NCBI GenBank assembly: GCA_036971475.1
Contig: JBAIZL010000005.1
Coordinates: 252,456,823 to 252,520,822, forward strand
Length of the DNA stretch: 64,000 nt
Direction: 5' to 3'
Source: Prosapia bicincta
Lineage: Eukaryota; Arthropoda; Insecta; Hemiptera; Cercopidae
The notes under the pieces are model-generated. The model was not told where the DNA came from. It did not search any database and was given only the letters and a program-made list of their open reading frames with translations. This document shows positions 10,871 through 23,622 of the stretch, in pieces. A program made the translations under genes and the position numbers. The first letter of the stretch is position 1, and each line of letters opens with the position of its first letter.

Positions 10871-10990
10871 TACAGGCATACACCAAACTCACAAATTAAT
10901 CATTTATTGAGTCATACGCGTTTCAATGACAAAGTCATCATCATCAGTGAGTATTGCTACTACAAACTTTTAACTTACATTCAACCTTTT
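10870..10990 (-). repeat. Penelope-like/hammerhead-bearing repeat fragment
   Basis: Minus strand 10909-10955 contains CUGAUGAUGAUGAC, UUU, GUCAUU and GAAACGCGU. That is a hammerhead core plus stem II and the short self-complementary ACGCGU stem III typical of the ribozymes in Penelope-like element repeats. The potential stem I is short and mismatched. It is related to, but diverged from, the family P motifs. Confidence 0.4.
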
Positions 10991-13380
10991 TAGGGTTTAA
11001 AAGTTGAAAAAAAAGAAACTTTATAATTCATTGGGGACTAACCTCAAACAACCGGCTTCTCTCCTGGTTCTTAGCTACTATTTTATGTTGCCATTTCATT
11101 TTAGTACGGGAGAAATGTGTGTAATGATTGCTCTGAAAAAACGGGCGTGATTTGATTATTTAGCTCAGGTTTGAAAGAAACAAGCACTAAAGCAGTTGAA
11201 AGGAACGACTTCGCCCACTCACCCCTATCTCATAGTTTGGCTACGTTCGCCGTTCAAAAAAAAAAAAAAAAAAAAACGAATCGAATGAACGTTGAGCTAG
11301 TAATGTGTTTTAGCATACCTTACTTCAGACAAAAAAGTTCAAGATTGAGAGAATTAAAAATACAAATCTGAAATTTGTTTTAAAAAATTCCTAAATGACA
11401 CGCCCTATAGTAGGTTAATGTAAAAGAAATGTTATTTCCCGAAAATAAAAAAAACCCGAAAAATAAACCTGATTTATTGATCACACTAAAAAAGCTAAAT
11501 TAAAGTAGGGTGGGCGTCTTTGTCTTCTTTTTTTGAAATATTTGACTCTTGATACAAAAGGCCAGGTAACGGTTTCTTCCTTCTCCGGAGTTTCATAATT
11601 TATGGCAGCGATTTTCTTGCCTTGAACCTTTTAACAAGGAAAGGTTTTCATTTTACTTTATTCACTCTTGGCACTCCAAATATCCTTTCTTTCGGGCCGA
11701 ACAACAAGGCAGTTAAATTGAAAATAAATGGAACTGGAATTGGAGTTTTTATGTAACTTGTAACGAATGGGAAATATTTAGAATTAATAATTGAATAGCA
11801 CAATAGGGAAGATAAAATACCTACTGCAAAGAATAAACATTGCGCACAGAAACTAGGCCTATATGAAGTAGTCTACTTCTAGACCGAGTAAACATTGTGG
11901 CCGAATACTAGCACCGCTACTACCAGACCGATTAAACACTTTAGATTTCAAAACCGAAAGTTTTTCCCGAAAAAATTATACATCGGTTATCTACAAGTAA
12001 AATTAAAAATTATGAATAAAATTTTAAAACAACACACAATTTTATAAACTATAATAGGACACTGTATTTTCAAGCTGGTTTAACAAATAATATTTCACGA
12101 TAACAACGCACAAAACACTTCAAAATTGTCACCACTTACAGCTCAAGCTGGAGTAAAACAAGCCTAAACTGAGCTCATTCCTAATTGTCTGTTGCTGCAG
12201 TACCGGGGTGAAGGAGGAGGCCCCTTCACACAATAAATTAGCCTACCAGTAACACATTGTAGCCTACCCTGTTATAATATCGCCATGTAAATTTTTATTG
12301 CACCAACATTTACGTAAAGATGAACGATAAATAGCCCTACCAACATTTCTATTTTTCATCAGTATCGAGTACATTTACGTATTAAATGTTTTGTTGTAAT
12401 CTTAAAACTTTTTAGTTACTCTAATTTTTCAACATAATGCATTTTATTTTAGTTTTGTAGAATAATCTCATTCAGTAGAAAAAAATGTAAAAAATATACA
12501 ATGGTTGTGTATTTCAAAGTTTTACTTTAAAGAATAAGTCCTACACCGGAAGTGGGGCTAGTTCTACCCCAAGTCTGTATTTATAGAAGGTATCCTGTAA
12601 ACCCCCAACATATGATTCCACACCCGCTACAACAGCTGGCAGCTGGCGGCGGGCCTGGCTCTTTCTCTCCATTTAAGGATAATAATGTTCATAACAGATT
12701 ATCTTTGAGTTTTTGCCTTACTTTACACTTTAGTTTATTTACAGTCAGAGATTGACTTTACCGATAGCAAAATGCGAATCCCCCTGAACGGCAGGTCAGT
12801 TTCTCTCGCATACACGCACATCCACGCTCACGAGCGCAGACGATTAGGACAGACCCGAGACAGCTCCATTGGTCATTTAGTAATATCTTCTAATCAAACT
12901 AACTTTTTACGTTGTAATTTAACTAAAAATATGAATTAAATATTGATTCTACTTAAAATTACAAGAAAATTATACTAAACAACCCATGATTTACTTTAGT
13001 AGTTATTAATTAGTCACTTTAACATATTATAATTCCAATACAGTTAACACATTTTTATTTTATGTTTTCCCCTTTTCTTTTTACGCGAGTATTATTTAAT
13101 TACAGTTTAATCAGTGAATTCAAGATGATTACAACAAGCAACGTTTTTACAGTGTTTATTATTTCATGTTATCCCCTCATGAACAGTGACAATAAATTGT
13201 ACAATGTTTAGTATTAACTTTCTCGTAGTTATGTGCAAAATTAATTTATACACAAATTTCTGAGGTGTGTTATCAAATTAAAAAAATTAGAGTTTGATCA
13301 AGGAATCATCACTATGTGACTAATAGAGCGCCGGAAGGAATACGGCTCGTCCTTCTTAATCCTCTGCCTTTGTGTGAGTG
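10991..13380. other. Unassigned sequence
   Basis: There is a poly-A tract at about 11255-11275. Short open frames occur, but no similarity, splice pattern or repeat structure was recognised. Confidence 0.4.
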
Positions 13381-13382
13381 AG

Positions 13383-13386
<4 letters not shown>

Positions 13387-13427
<41 letters not shown>

Positions 13428-13441
13428 CGCGCGTGCGTGCG
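13387..13441. repeat. (GT)n(GC)n microsatellite
   Basis: A GT-dinucleotide run changes to alternating GC/GT at its right end. Such alternating purine-pyrimidine tracts can adopt Z-DNA. Confidence 0.95.
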
Positions 13442-13708
13442 TCCCTGGCGTTTAGAGGCACTTGTATTTTGCTATTACTATAAGTACAAATGATACATTA
13501 CGAGACCCTAGGGTAAACGAAGTTTCCTGAACGTATGTAAGGTAGTATAAGCTGCCGAGTAGCGGGTAGATTCCTCTGTTTGGACAGGTTTGAAGCAGGT
13601 CTGTTTAGGTGAATACACGAAATATGCGTGCACCAGGAATATTGCGAAAGATGTGTACAGGATCAAGTTTTGACAGATGACGACAATAAGCTATGACATC
13701 AGAGCATT

Positions 13709-14002
13709 GTGACAGGCGAAAAATGCTTACAACTTTTAGGCGAACACGGATCTTTAGAATTATTGAGCTACATAAATGAGTTTACCTCTGAGCTAAACAT
13801 AGATGTCGCTAGTTTCTCGGGTTTGGAAAATTCTTTAAAACTGTATCTATTAAACCTGATTTCAATCACACCTTTCCATGCTTTGGACTGGCAAAATAAT
13901 AGAGATATGTTGACCTATCATTTTGTCGTGTCATGTTTAAAGCTTGTAGCCTCGGTAATGTTTTGTTTTATATTTTTATTTTACAGATTTTTTTCATTTT
14001 AA
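13709..14002 (+). pseudogene. Unknown plus-strand coding remnant of copy A
   Basis: A 97-codon frame follows an open stretch from about 13625 that includes H-x-E-Y-C-x-x-C, a possible metal-binding knuckle, and is interrupted by a stop near 13693. Composition is protein-like (ELLSYINEF, LKLYLLNLI). The homologous part of copy B lies on its minus strand near 47400-47470, with a large internal deletion. No family was recognised. Confidence 0.35.
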
Positions 14003-14166
14003 TCTATATTACAACGCGACCAAATTATTTGATCTTACCATCTGTTTTTTGACTAATCTAATCTAATTTTTGAATGTAAGAAAGAGATTTTAAACAAGAC
14101 ACTGACTTTAGTTTCTACGTATTATGTATTATTGTAGTTTTTTTTTTAAATTCTTTCATCCTACTT

Positions 14167-14424
14167 AATAGCCTTTATTTTTCTTTTCATTCTTTCTAAG
14201 TGTAATTCCAATCTCACCTGCATAGGAGTTGCAGTTTCACCCTCTTTTGATAAGTCTCTTTCGATTAAATTGAACTTATCACCACGACAGTTAAAGACAA
14301 AGTGACCATTGACAAAGTGGAAACCCTTTTTTGATCCATTTTTGGAAAATCCAAAACCTTGAAAGTTAGCAAATAGTTTAGGGGTAGATGACCTGGGTTG
14401 AGAACTGGAGTCTGGTTTGTATGC
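14167..14424 (-). pseudogene. Unknown minus-strand coding remnant of copy A
   Basis: The reverse frame is open for about 85 codons, containing FQGFGFSKNG, FHFVNGHFVFNCRGDKF and ending near a Lys/Arg-rich tail. There is an in-frame stop just upstream. In copy B the same frame is shifted by a short deletion near 46890. A CAG|GTGAGA donor-like word follows an EGETATPMQ stretch. Function unknown. Confidence 0.4.
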
Positions 14425-14570
14425 TTTATTCCCTTGTTAAATTTACGACTCGCCCTCGAGAATTGCTATTGCTTCCTCATGTATACATCTTTCGTTGTAC
14501 CCATTTTTCGTCCCACCGTTTCGGTTTAGCTATCCAATCTTTTTCTATTCAAAGGAAAAGCGTATCATTA

Positions 14571-16640
14571 TGTTCTTTTCACAGTCGCCCTAATTCCATC
14601 AACCCTTCCTTACCCTTTTCTCCTTCTTCTTCCTCGAGGATAATATAACTGTACCTAAGCCCTACCCGTGTTCACAACCCTCTCCCTTCTTCGTAGTCAT
14701 GTTAGTTGGTCGCAGCAAAATCGTAAACAATTTACAAAACAAACCTTAAAACTGTAATATTAAAATAAATTTCCCAAAATTTAATCTTGAGTAAATTTAG
14801 ACGGATCAAATAAAAATATATTTATTTGATTTTATATCGATCTGAGTAAGTGTTACTGCTCGGTTTGGCCAACGCGCACGCGTTGCGATGCGTCCCTGCT
14901 CTTTGCTTTTATGGTTGTTTAGAACATATGCCTCACAGTTGAACGAACCTTTTATAGCCAAATACCGATCCCTGTTGTATTTCTGTAGATCCCCCTAAAC
15001 GCCTTAAGAATCTCTGTTCTCCCTATTTATACTCACCACACAGGCCATGATTGGCTAATGCGTATTCTGTGTCATAAAGAATATAACCCAGTAAACCGTA
15101 AAACAAAAGTTGATTGGCAACCTCACGCGAGCGAGCACACTACCAAGGAAGGGCAATTACTAGTACAGTTTAAGTATTGTTCTGGGACTCGTTTATTTAT
15201 TTATTACTTATAATAAACTTCTTTAGCCAACTTTCTCTGGCTTTAATATTTTAAAACAGTTTTCCATTGTGAGTTGACTTCTCAACAATAGAAATTCCGC
15301 TTTTTACAATTTATTATTGAATCACATTTAAATCTATAGTAATAAAATCATAAACCAATTTATTAAAGGATATTGAGAATAGACATAATATAGAAGGCCT
15401 GTAAATTTACTAATCTTGGGATTCATGTTGTTATAATGGATAATATCTTTTTAATAGTATCCACTTTAAAATTTAACGGATAAAGTTTTATTCCAGTTGA
15501 CAATATAAACATCAAGAATGAAAGCAAAACTGTGCAAAGATCTTGGAACGATATAAGAAGCATGAAAACCGGTTTCGTCTTGAAGGATGACGTCATAAAA
15601 TTATTTGCCCCACGTTTCAAATTGGCGATACATAGGTAACCAAGTTTCGACTAAGCAGTCATGCCCACGCGTCCTATGATTCTTCCTTATTACCTTACAC
15701 ATCCATTAAAGGCGACAAATTAATTTAGTTGCACTGCGCAAACGCACAAACCAAGGAATAAATGCAGTAAATAATGCGTTGGATAAAATAAATGACGGTT
15801 TAGTTGAGAGGGGTGAAATTTAACGTTAAATAGTCTTCTTCTGTTTGAGTAGACACATTGTTAGGAGCTTTATTTAGATCCTTAACCTTTGCATTAGGTG
15901 AAATAAAAATACAAATATTTCTAAAAGCAGAAATTAAGACTACTGTAATGTTTTTATGTGTCACTTGAGTGGATAGTATTAGTACTGATAAGGCAAATGC
16001 AGCTTCTGTAACCGAAACATCTTGCAGGCAGTGCATCTCTTGGACATTAACCATCGATCAGCTGATATTTCAATAAACATACTTACACGCGTTTTATTAG
16101 AGTTGTTCACAATGTTTAGGCTGGGTGACCGGAGAGGCGTTTTAAACATGTCACCATACAATCCTCTTAACGTCTCTTTCTTCACAATCCTACGTTCTAA
16201 CCAGAAAACCCATTTAATAAGACTTTTCTGAAATATACATATAGAAATACATGTAGTAATATATGACATTTCTAATAAATCATTTTATTTCTCAACTCTT
16301 CTCAGACTTCCACTTGCAAGGGCACCGAATTGTAAGCCATGACTTTATATTTATATACAAAAAATGCGTTTTTCTTGAATATAAATACTTATGTTTAATC
16401 TATTATTGTTTACATACTATTGTTTTTAATAAAACGTATTAGTTGTTCATTTTCTTTATACATTAAGTAGCGATGGCTAGTACTTTATAGGTAGTAATAG
16501 GTTGAACAAGCTTAAATGTGGAATTTTTTAGCTGCTTAATTTTTTAGTATGCATTACCCTCACATCCAGCTCCCCCTACAAAGCTTCTTATGGACGTCTA
16601 TGTCCACTTGCCAACTTTGTATCGCCTCGTTTCTTCCCTT
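14571..16640. other. Unassigned sequence
   Basis: No repeat was recognised. Overlapping minus-strand open frames at 15800-16269 (84 and 96 codons) have fairly protein-like composition, but no family, and switch frame without a clear splice site. Confidence 0.4.
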
Positions 16641-16649
16641 CTCTCAATC

Positions 16650-17345
16650 TTCTGCCTGCTATCCATCTATCACTTTCTTCTTTACCTCTTCTCAATATTC
16701 TACCTGCCATTCAACCATCATCTCATTTCCTTACCTGCTGTAGGTCTGTTAGTTATCATCCATCTATCCCTTGTTATCTTGCTTCCTCTTAATATTCTAC
16801 CTGCCATTCATCTATCAGATCATTCCTTACCTGCTGTAGGTATGTTAGTTGTCATCCATCTATCCCTTGTTTTCTTGCCTCCTCTCAATATTATACCAGC
16901 CATTCATCTATCAGATCATTCCGTACCTGCTGTAGGTCTGTTAGTTGTCATCCATCTACCCCTTGTTTTCTTGCCTCCTCTCAATATTCTACCAGCCATT
17001 CATCTATCGGATCATTCCGTACCTGCTGTAGGTCTGTTAGTTGTCATCCATCTATCCCTTGTTTTCTTGCCTCCTCTCAATATTCTACCTGCCATTCATC
17101 TATCAGATCATTCCTTACCTGCTGTAGGTATGTTAGTTGTCATCCATCTATCCCTTGTTTTCTTGCCTCCTCTCAATATTATACGAGCCATTCATCTATC
17201 AGACCATTCCTTACCTGCTGTAGGTCTGTTAGTTGTCATCCATCTACCCCTTGTTTTCTTGCCTCCTCTCAATATTCTACCTACTATTCATCTATCAGAT
17301 CATTTCTTACCTGTTATAAGCCTATCAATTGACATCCATCTTTAA
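16650..17345. repeat. 96-bp minisatellite with a continuous open frame
   Basis: About six and a half units show an exact 96-bp spacing: the word CCTGCTGTAGGT occurs at 16830, 16926, 17022, 17118 and 17214, with variants at both edges. Because 96 is a multiple of 3, a 251-codon frame (16590-17345) survives. It encodes a hydrophobic 32-residue repeat with HLSDHS, LPAVG and VFLPPLNI. Edge units are decayed and there is no start context, signal peptide or splice evidence, so I read it as non-coding. Confidence 0.9.
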
Positions 17346-18496
17346 CTTCTTTTTTTGCGTCCTCTTAGTCCTTTCACTTTTTGTCCATCACTCCTTTTTT
17401 CGGAGAGATTTCTCCTTGTAGTAATCCACATTCCAATGCGTCTCTTCAGCTTACAACCCTTCCCTCCCGAAATTTTACAAAAACGTATTAAAAATGTTTA
17501 ATTCTTAGTAAAAATGATTTAGAGCAGATATAATTTCCTTTTTTTCAAAATCATGTCTTATTAAATCGACCAAATTTTTAGGAAACATTAGCCTTGCAGG
17601 GCGCTCCTGCTTTATGCTCCTCTCAGTTCAATCAGTGTGGCTGTCGGGTTTCGGAAACGAAATTGAAGGCAATCCATCAGCGAACCTAATACGGTCACGG
17701 TGGATTTAGTATTTTTTAAAATTTGTTTTCAAATGAAACGTAAACTTTAAAATCAATTATTATTATTTTAATTAATCACAATTTCATATCTCCACGTTAA
17801 TACGATGAATTTTGAATAAAATAATAATTTACATTTAATTATGAAGAAGTTTTGAGATATAAAATTAATAATAATAACATCAAACTGGCATGTAATAAAA
17901 ATTATCCATCTTTGCATATTATGAGACAAAAAAAGAATTTTACGATAGTCATTAGAATATTTTGTAATGTCTGTTTAGTAGTGTTGTTTTATTTTTACTC
18001 TAAAATAGAGATTTAACGATGAAATTTTCTGGATTAAAGAAAATATTTAGAGTTGTAAGAACGTGACAAGAGTAATCATTTGTTATGACGACGTTTTTAC
18101 AACTAATTGGTTGTCCTTTTCAAGTTTGATGAGGAATACAACAGTCGACAGAGTAAAATAGCACAGAAAAATTAAAATAGTGAATATTATATATAAATAG
18201 AAAAGAATGTATTTTATTTTTAATAAGTTACTTCGTAATTTAGAATTGAAAAGGTCATCAAATTAATTGTAGAACGTCGTTTTAATAAAAAAAAATTATT
18301 GTTTGCTCGCTAAAACAACCGTCTTACCTCTTAACAAATGCATACGGGTGGCAAATACTAAATTGTGTAATCCATTTTATAAGCCACCATGTCAGTATCC
18401 GACTTTATTTTAATAAATTCTACAGTATTGATAAGTTATGCGGAAAAAGCTCATTTTTTATTTGCAACCATCAAACATTTTTGAATTATTTCTATT
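17346..18496. other. Unassigned AT-rich sequence
   Basis: Nothing recognisable after the decayed edge of the minisatellite. Confidence 0.45.
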
Positions 18497-18832
18497 AGCT
18501 CACACTCTTTTGATATAAATCTTTTACAAATTTTCAATCATTAATAAAATACATTTTTATTCATCCAATCACGTTCAAATACACTTTTATAAACCAGTAG
18601 TAGATGGCAATTGATGTTAATATAGTTTTTTCAGATATTTATTCAATAATTAAATTATAAAAATTTGGGGATCTAGGTCGGATTCGAACTGAGTGTCTTC
18701 ATGTTCAAAGTTTAGCTCATATTACTCGAAGTATATGAATTTTTCTTTTGCCTCCCTCTGTTTATCATCGAAACCTCCATTGTACAACCTTAAATTGTTG
18801 CCATGGTTACCACACAATATCATAAATAATCC
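18497..18832 (-). mobile_element. Composite tRNA-related SINE, copy 1
   Basis: The minus strand carries a tRNA B-box-like GTTCGAATCCGACC with a preceding tRNA-like segment. A conserved AT-rich tail follows (TGGATGAATAAAAATG, ending AAAAGAGTGTGAGCTA). The 5' module includes GGTAACCATGGCAACAATTT. Homologues lie at 25985, 40925 and 51491. RNA polymerase III promoter use is inferred. Confidence 0.75.
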
Positions 18833-20630
18833 TGAAGGATTGAAAGTGAGTGAAAAGAATAAAATAACAAATTGGATTAATGGTGTCGAACCTTGCTTCC
18901 CAAACGAATAGTGCGAAACAAACAAAAATAATAGTCCAACAACATACATAGAAAATAAAATGGAAAATTGCAAGGAAATTCGCTTCTATTTTGCCATTGA
19001 TAATATTGTTATTCCGGCATACGTTTATAAATATTTATAATATGTAATTATGAATATAAAAAATAAACAAAAAATTTTTCTTCGTTGACCTGAATAGAAA
19101 TTGACTTATTTTTTTTTTTATATTACTTGTTTAGAAATATAGGTCTAATTGTTAAGCGTACCAAAACCTGAGCAAAAACCAATTTACAGTAATTCGCGTA
19201 AAACATCAACGAAAAGGAATATTTCTGGTTCGAGTAGGCTATTTAGCAAATTTAGTGAGATCTATATATACATGCGAGAAAGTATACGCCTGTTTTGGGG
19301 GAAATTGTTCCCCGCATACTGACAAACTGTGCTTACTAGAAAGTTTATAAGTGGCTATTGTCGCTCGCCAGACGTGTTTTGGCCTGTCTATCACTTCAGT
19401 TCCTGGACAAGCATTCGTCAAAGTGGAACTGATTTATGCAAAACTACAAATGACTTGCGCGATGGAGGCGGTCTATAAACACCGCGCTAACGAAGGCAAT
19501 GCTTTGTCAGTTGTGTTTAGTGAAAAGACGCTGTGTGTCTGGCTGGGAATACTTAATCTATATGTCTCTAGCAGGTAGTACAAACAACTGGACATTTCTG
19601 GAACGGAAGTTTGAAGAACAATTGAACTAAAATACAATCATTTTGTCTTCTTTTACGTCAAGACAACAACCAAAATAAGGACAAATTGTCTACGAAGGGT
19701 GTGAAAAAGGATGAATCATGGCTAGGATTATGACTTGGGCAAAAACTCTGCCGAGTTTAAAATGTTCTGAGATTCTGCTCTATATAGGCGACATAACTAG
19801 GTGATGACTCGCTTGTTCTGAAAAAGATACAAACTAGGGCGCTGTCTTGGAGGAAAACTGTTTGCTGAGTGATTCACCACAGTGATATACGGAAAGTCCG
19901 AAGCAGAGGAGATACGGGACGTTAGCTAGAGAAAGTTGTGTTTGTACTAATCTTGATCAGTAAAACTTTATTTTCAACTGTGAAAAATGCGGGCTACAGT
20001 TTAGACTAATACAGTAAACACATTCTATAGCATACTGAATTATAAGAGATGAAAGAAGCTGAGTAGAACCAACGTTTGGCGAAATGTTGGACCTTCGCAT
20101 CATACGATTCTCTGCCGTTCAACATGTTTCACTATCTGCGTTCCGCGCTATCTTCAAACCACCAAGAGCATCATTTTTATAGGTTTTATCATACTTATTC
20201 TCCAGCCACTATTTTTAAAATAAATTCGGGCTCAGTGTTTTTAAATATTTTGAATCCAAAATATGAATGTCGTGTTAGTTTCTTGAAAATCCAAATTCTT
20301 TGCTGCGTTTTTGTTTTTCGCCAGATGAAGTTAACGGACAATAGGGAACAGTTATGCCCTTGATAGAGCATACGGTGCCCAAGGCGTCTTGTGGGTGCGG
20401 CGGTGTAACTTACCATCGCTATGGAAACGGCCTTCAAGTTGACCAATCACACTCATTAAATACGAGGTCATGTGATATATGGCGCAGCGCACCTGATAGG
20501 CGAGGGCGGTGGTCGACATTCTTCTACGGTAGAGCGGTTGGACGCCTGTGTACCTTGGCCACCATAGCCTTAACAACATGAACAGTATATCAAAAGCTAA
20601 ATTAGTTTGTAATTAATAATTACAGGCTGT
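18833..20630. other. Unassigned sequence
   Basis: No gene was recognised. Both strands are open for 75 codons at 20352-20581 in a GC-richer patch, but neither frame resembles a known protein. Confidence 0.4.
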
Positions 20631-20639
20631 TCCCTTAAT

Positions 20640-22125
20640 GGTTTTATATTATCCTTCGCAACCATACTATACACGACTGCACTAACCATACACTACCCGT
20701 TCTTTGCTCTCATTCGCAACCATACTATACACGACTGCTCTACCCATACCATACCCGTTGTTTGCTCTCCTTCGCAACCATACACATATACACGACTGCA
20801 CTATGTATACCTTACCCGTTCTTTGCTTTCCTTCGCAACCATACTATACACGACTGCACTAACCATATATTACCCGTTGTTTGCTCTTCTTCACAACCAT
20901 ACTATACACGACTGCACTAGTCGTGCCTTACCCGTTGTTTGCTCTCCTTCGCAACCATACACATATACACGACTGCTCTACCCATACCATACCCGTTGTT
21001 TGCTCTCCTTCGCAACCATACTATACACGACTGCACTAACCATATATTACCCGTTGTTTGCTCTCCTTCACAACCATACTATACACGACTGCACTAGCCA
21101 TACATTACCCGTTGTTTGCTCTCCTTCGCAACCATACACATATACACGACTGCTCTACCCATACCATACCCGTTGTTTGCTCTCCTTCGCAACCATACTA
21201 TACACGACTGCACTAGTCGTGCCTTACCCGTTGTTTGCTCTCCTTCGCAACCATACACATATACACGACTGCACTATGTATACCTTACCCGTTCTTTGCT
21301 TTCCTTCGCAACCATACTATACACGACTGCACTAACCATATATTACCCGTTGTTTGCTCTCCTTCACAACCATACTATACACGACTGCACTAGTCGTGCC
21401 TTACCCGTTGTTTGCTCTCCTTCGCAACCATACACATATACACGACTGCACTATGTATACCTTACCCGTTCTTTGCTTTCCTTCGCAACCATACTATACA
21501 CGACTGCACTAACCATATATTACCCGTTGTTTGCTCTCCTTCACAACCATACTATACACGACTGCACTAGTCGTGCCTTACCCGTTGTTTGCTCTCCTTC
21601 GCAACCATACACATATACACGACTGTTCTACCCATACCATACCCGTTGTTTGCTCTCCTTCGCAACCATACACATATACACGACTGCACTATGCATACCT
21701 TACCCGTTCTTTGCTTTCCTTCGCAACCATACTATACACGACTGCACTAACCATATATTACCCGTTGTTTGCTCTCCTTCACAACCATACTGTACACGAC
21801 TGCACTAGTTATACCTTACCCGTTGTTTGCTCTCCTTCGCAACCATACTATACACGACTGCACTAGCCATACCTTACCCGTTGTTTGCTCCCTTTCACAA
21901 CCATAGAGCACACGCCTGCCTACAAGGAACATATTTTATCCTTTGTTTTCTCTTCCTTTGCAACTAGAAAGTACATAACTGACTGCATTGAACCACGATA
22001 TCCAATGTGTGTTCTTCTTCGCAAGCATTTGATACACTACAAGCTTGATAGAACATTTCTTATCACATGGCTATGTATGATTTACGGATTCCCGTCTTCG
22101 GTTTCCATCTTGTGAAAAGGGTCAA
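20640..22125. repeat. Satellite-like array, 58-61-bp monomers with about 177-bp higher-order unit
   Basis: About 21 monomers contain CTCCTTCGCAACCATAC, ACACGACTGCACTA and TTACCCGTTGTTTGCTC. Monomers are 58 bp, or 61 bp when they carry ACACATATACAC. Variant types recur in order; the CTATGTATACC type is at 21274 and 21451, 177 bp apart, showing higher-order organisation. Monomers decay beyond 21900. Open frames of 170 and 230 codons here are by-products. Confidence 0.95.
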
Positions 22126-23620
22126 TAAGTTTTACTAATAATACTTGTGGAGGGTGGGGAAGATTGGTTAATACGTATACGATTGAGTTTAGGACATAAA
22201 ACTTCTAAATTTGGGATTTAGGTAAGTATTAGAGCTCAGGTGTCTAGTCGACGTTGACCTACTCTTTACAGGACTTCAAGAGCTCCCTATCGAGTATAGG
22301 CTCTGGGTGAGATTGTTTGTTGAATGTGTTCGTATAAGACTACAACGAGGAATGTCCGTCTCAGCTGTAACAAGAATAACTGTGTCTATTCAGTCTTTTC
22401 TGCTTTAATACGAAATCGTTAGTGACAATAACAAACCAATCGTGAATAACTACAGGCCACACAACATCAGTAAAAGTTTTATCTGAAAAATGGAAATATT
22501 CATACGCATTATCTGTTCCTCTTTATAACCCACAAGCCTATTCGTCAGGCTTATCTTTATGGGAATGTTTTTAATCTGCCCTTTAAATCCGTCGAAACAA
22601 TTCGTAGTCATTTGCATAATCGATAATTTATCTAAATGTGTTATCGTTTGTAAATCATTAAAAGTGTTTCATCAGCATGGAACGCCATCCGAGCCTGTGA
22701 TCTCTGCGCGATATGAGACGGGCTCCTCCATCACGCCTGTGCTCAAGAAGTACTTGTTAAGTAACACCGCCACGTCACGACCAGCCCAGAAGACGGTAAC
22801 ACGTCAGTGAGGTTATATCTCATAGCAAATACCATTTGGAAGCAAGAACAACGTCCCTATGAAACCAGTCGCCACGGCCGTGTGTGGGTGACCCACGCTG
22901 GTTTTTTGATTAAACATTTCTAGGGTGCTAAATAAAAACGGTAAAAGTGAGAAAGTGGTAAAATGACGAAGTCCATCTCTTGAAACTGGAATAATTTAAA
23001 TAAATTTCAGTATCTAATAAATATTATTTCTTTTTTTTATAATTACAAAAGCATAAGAATTCTAAGTGACACTGTTGAACTATGCATTCAAAAATAATTA
23101 AACTGAAAAATTAGTTATTCAATTATACTTTTTTTACCGATCAGCCTAGATTAACACTTACTGACGCATTCAATGATGCTTCGTAAAAATCAGCGAATCA
23201 GCTTTCGTAGTTGTCACTCACGACATTTTCAAACATCTACTTACTATAAATACGAAAGACAGTTTCCAATAAATTTCAAAATGTGCTCTACACTAGTTTT
23301 GTAGTAGTAAAAAATAAGTTACCCGTGGAATAAAACCCAATATTAAAGTAGATTACACGTGCGTTTAAAAGTACAACATGGAATTATCTTAGAAATGTGG
23401 ACTGTTAAGTACAGCGGAATTTCTCCGGCAGAGGAAAGTGTTTTCACTCGCTTAGCCGCCATTTTGCCTGACAACCAGTTGTCCCCACTTCGCCGCCTGA
23501 GTGCATTCTTTGGTTTAACCGCATCGCACGTGTACAGCAGCGATGAAATCAACATGCAGCTCCTTCATACTTAATTATACATATAGGTCTTATTAAAGTT
23601 TTAGTTGTTTAAAACCTATC
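22126..23620. other. Unassigned sequence
   Basis: No gene was recognised. An open frame at 23359-23574 (71 codons) lies in a slightly GC-richer patch but lacks supporting similarity. Confidence 0.4.
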
Positions 23621-23622
23621 CT

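Larger units (their letters stand above)
13615..14570 (-). mobile_element. Unidentified two-copy element, copy A
   Basis: This roughly 950-bp segment is homologous, in opposite orientation, to 46655-47480. Shared words include GACTCCAGTT, TTTCAAGGTTTTGGATTT, GTCGTGGTGATAAGTTC, TTAATCGAAAGAG, AACATTACCGAGGCTA and AATATTCCTGGTG (minus-strand reading). It holds two coding-like remnants that converge on an AT-rich middle: plus strand 13621-13999 and minus strand about 14169-14424. The family was not recognised. Convergent genes are seen in some DNA transposons and in ambisense densoviruses, but I have no motif that decides. Confidence 0.6.

Noticed and set aside
15800..16269. Overlapping 84- and 96-codon minus-strand frames as a two-exon gene
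   Set aside because: No family match and no splice sites at the frame change.
18650..18730. Functional tRNA gene
   Set aside because: Only B-box-like and loose A-box-like words are present; no cloverleaf closes and the sequence belongs to the SINE family.
20823..21866. Open frames of 111-230 codons in the 58-61-bp array
   Set aside because: They are translation of a tandem repeat; several frames are open at once and monomer length changes shift the frame.
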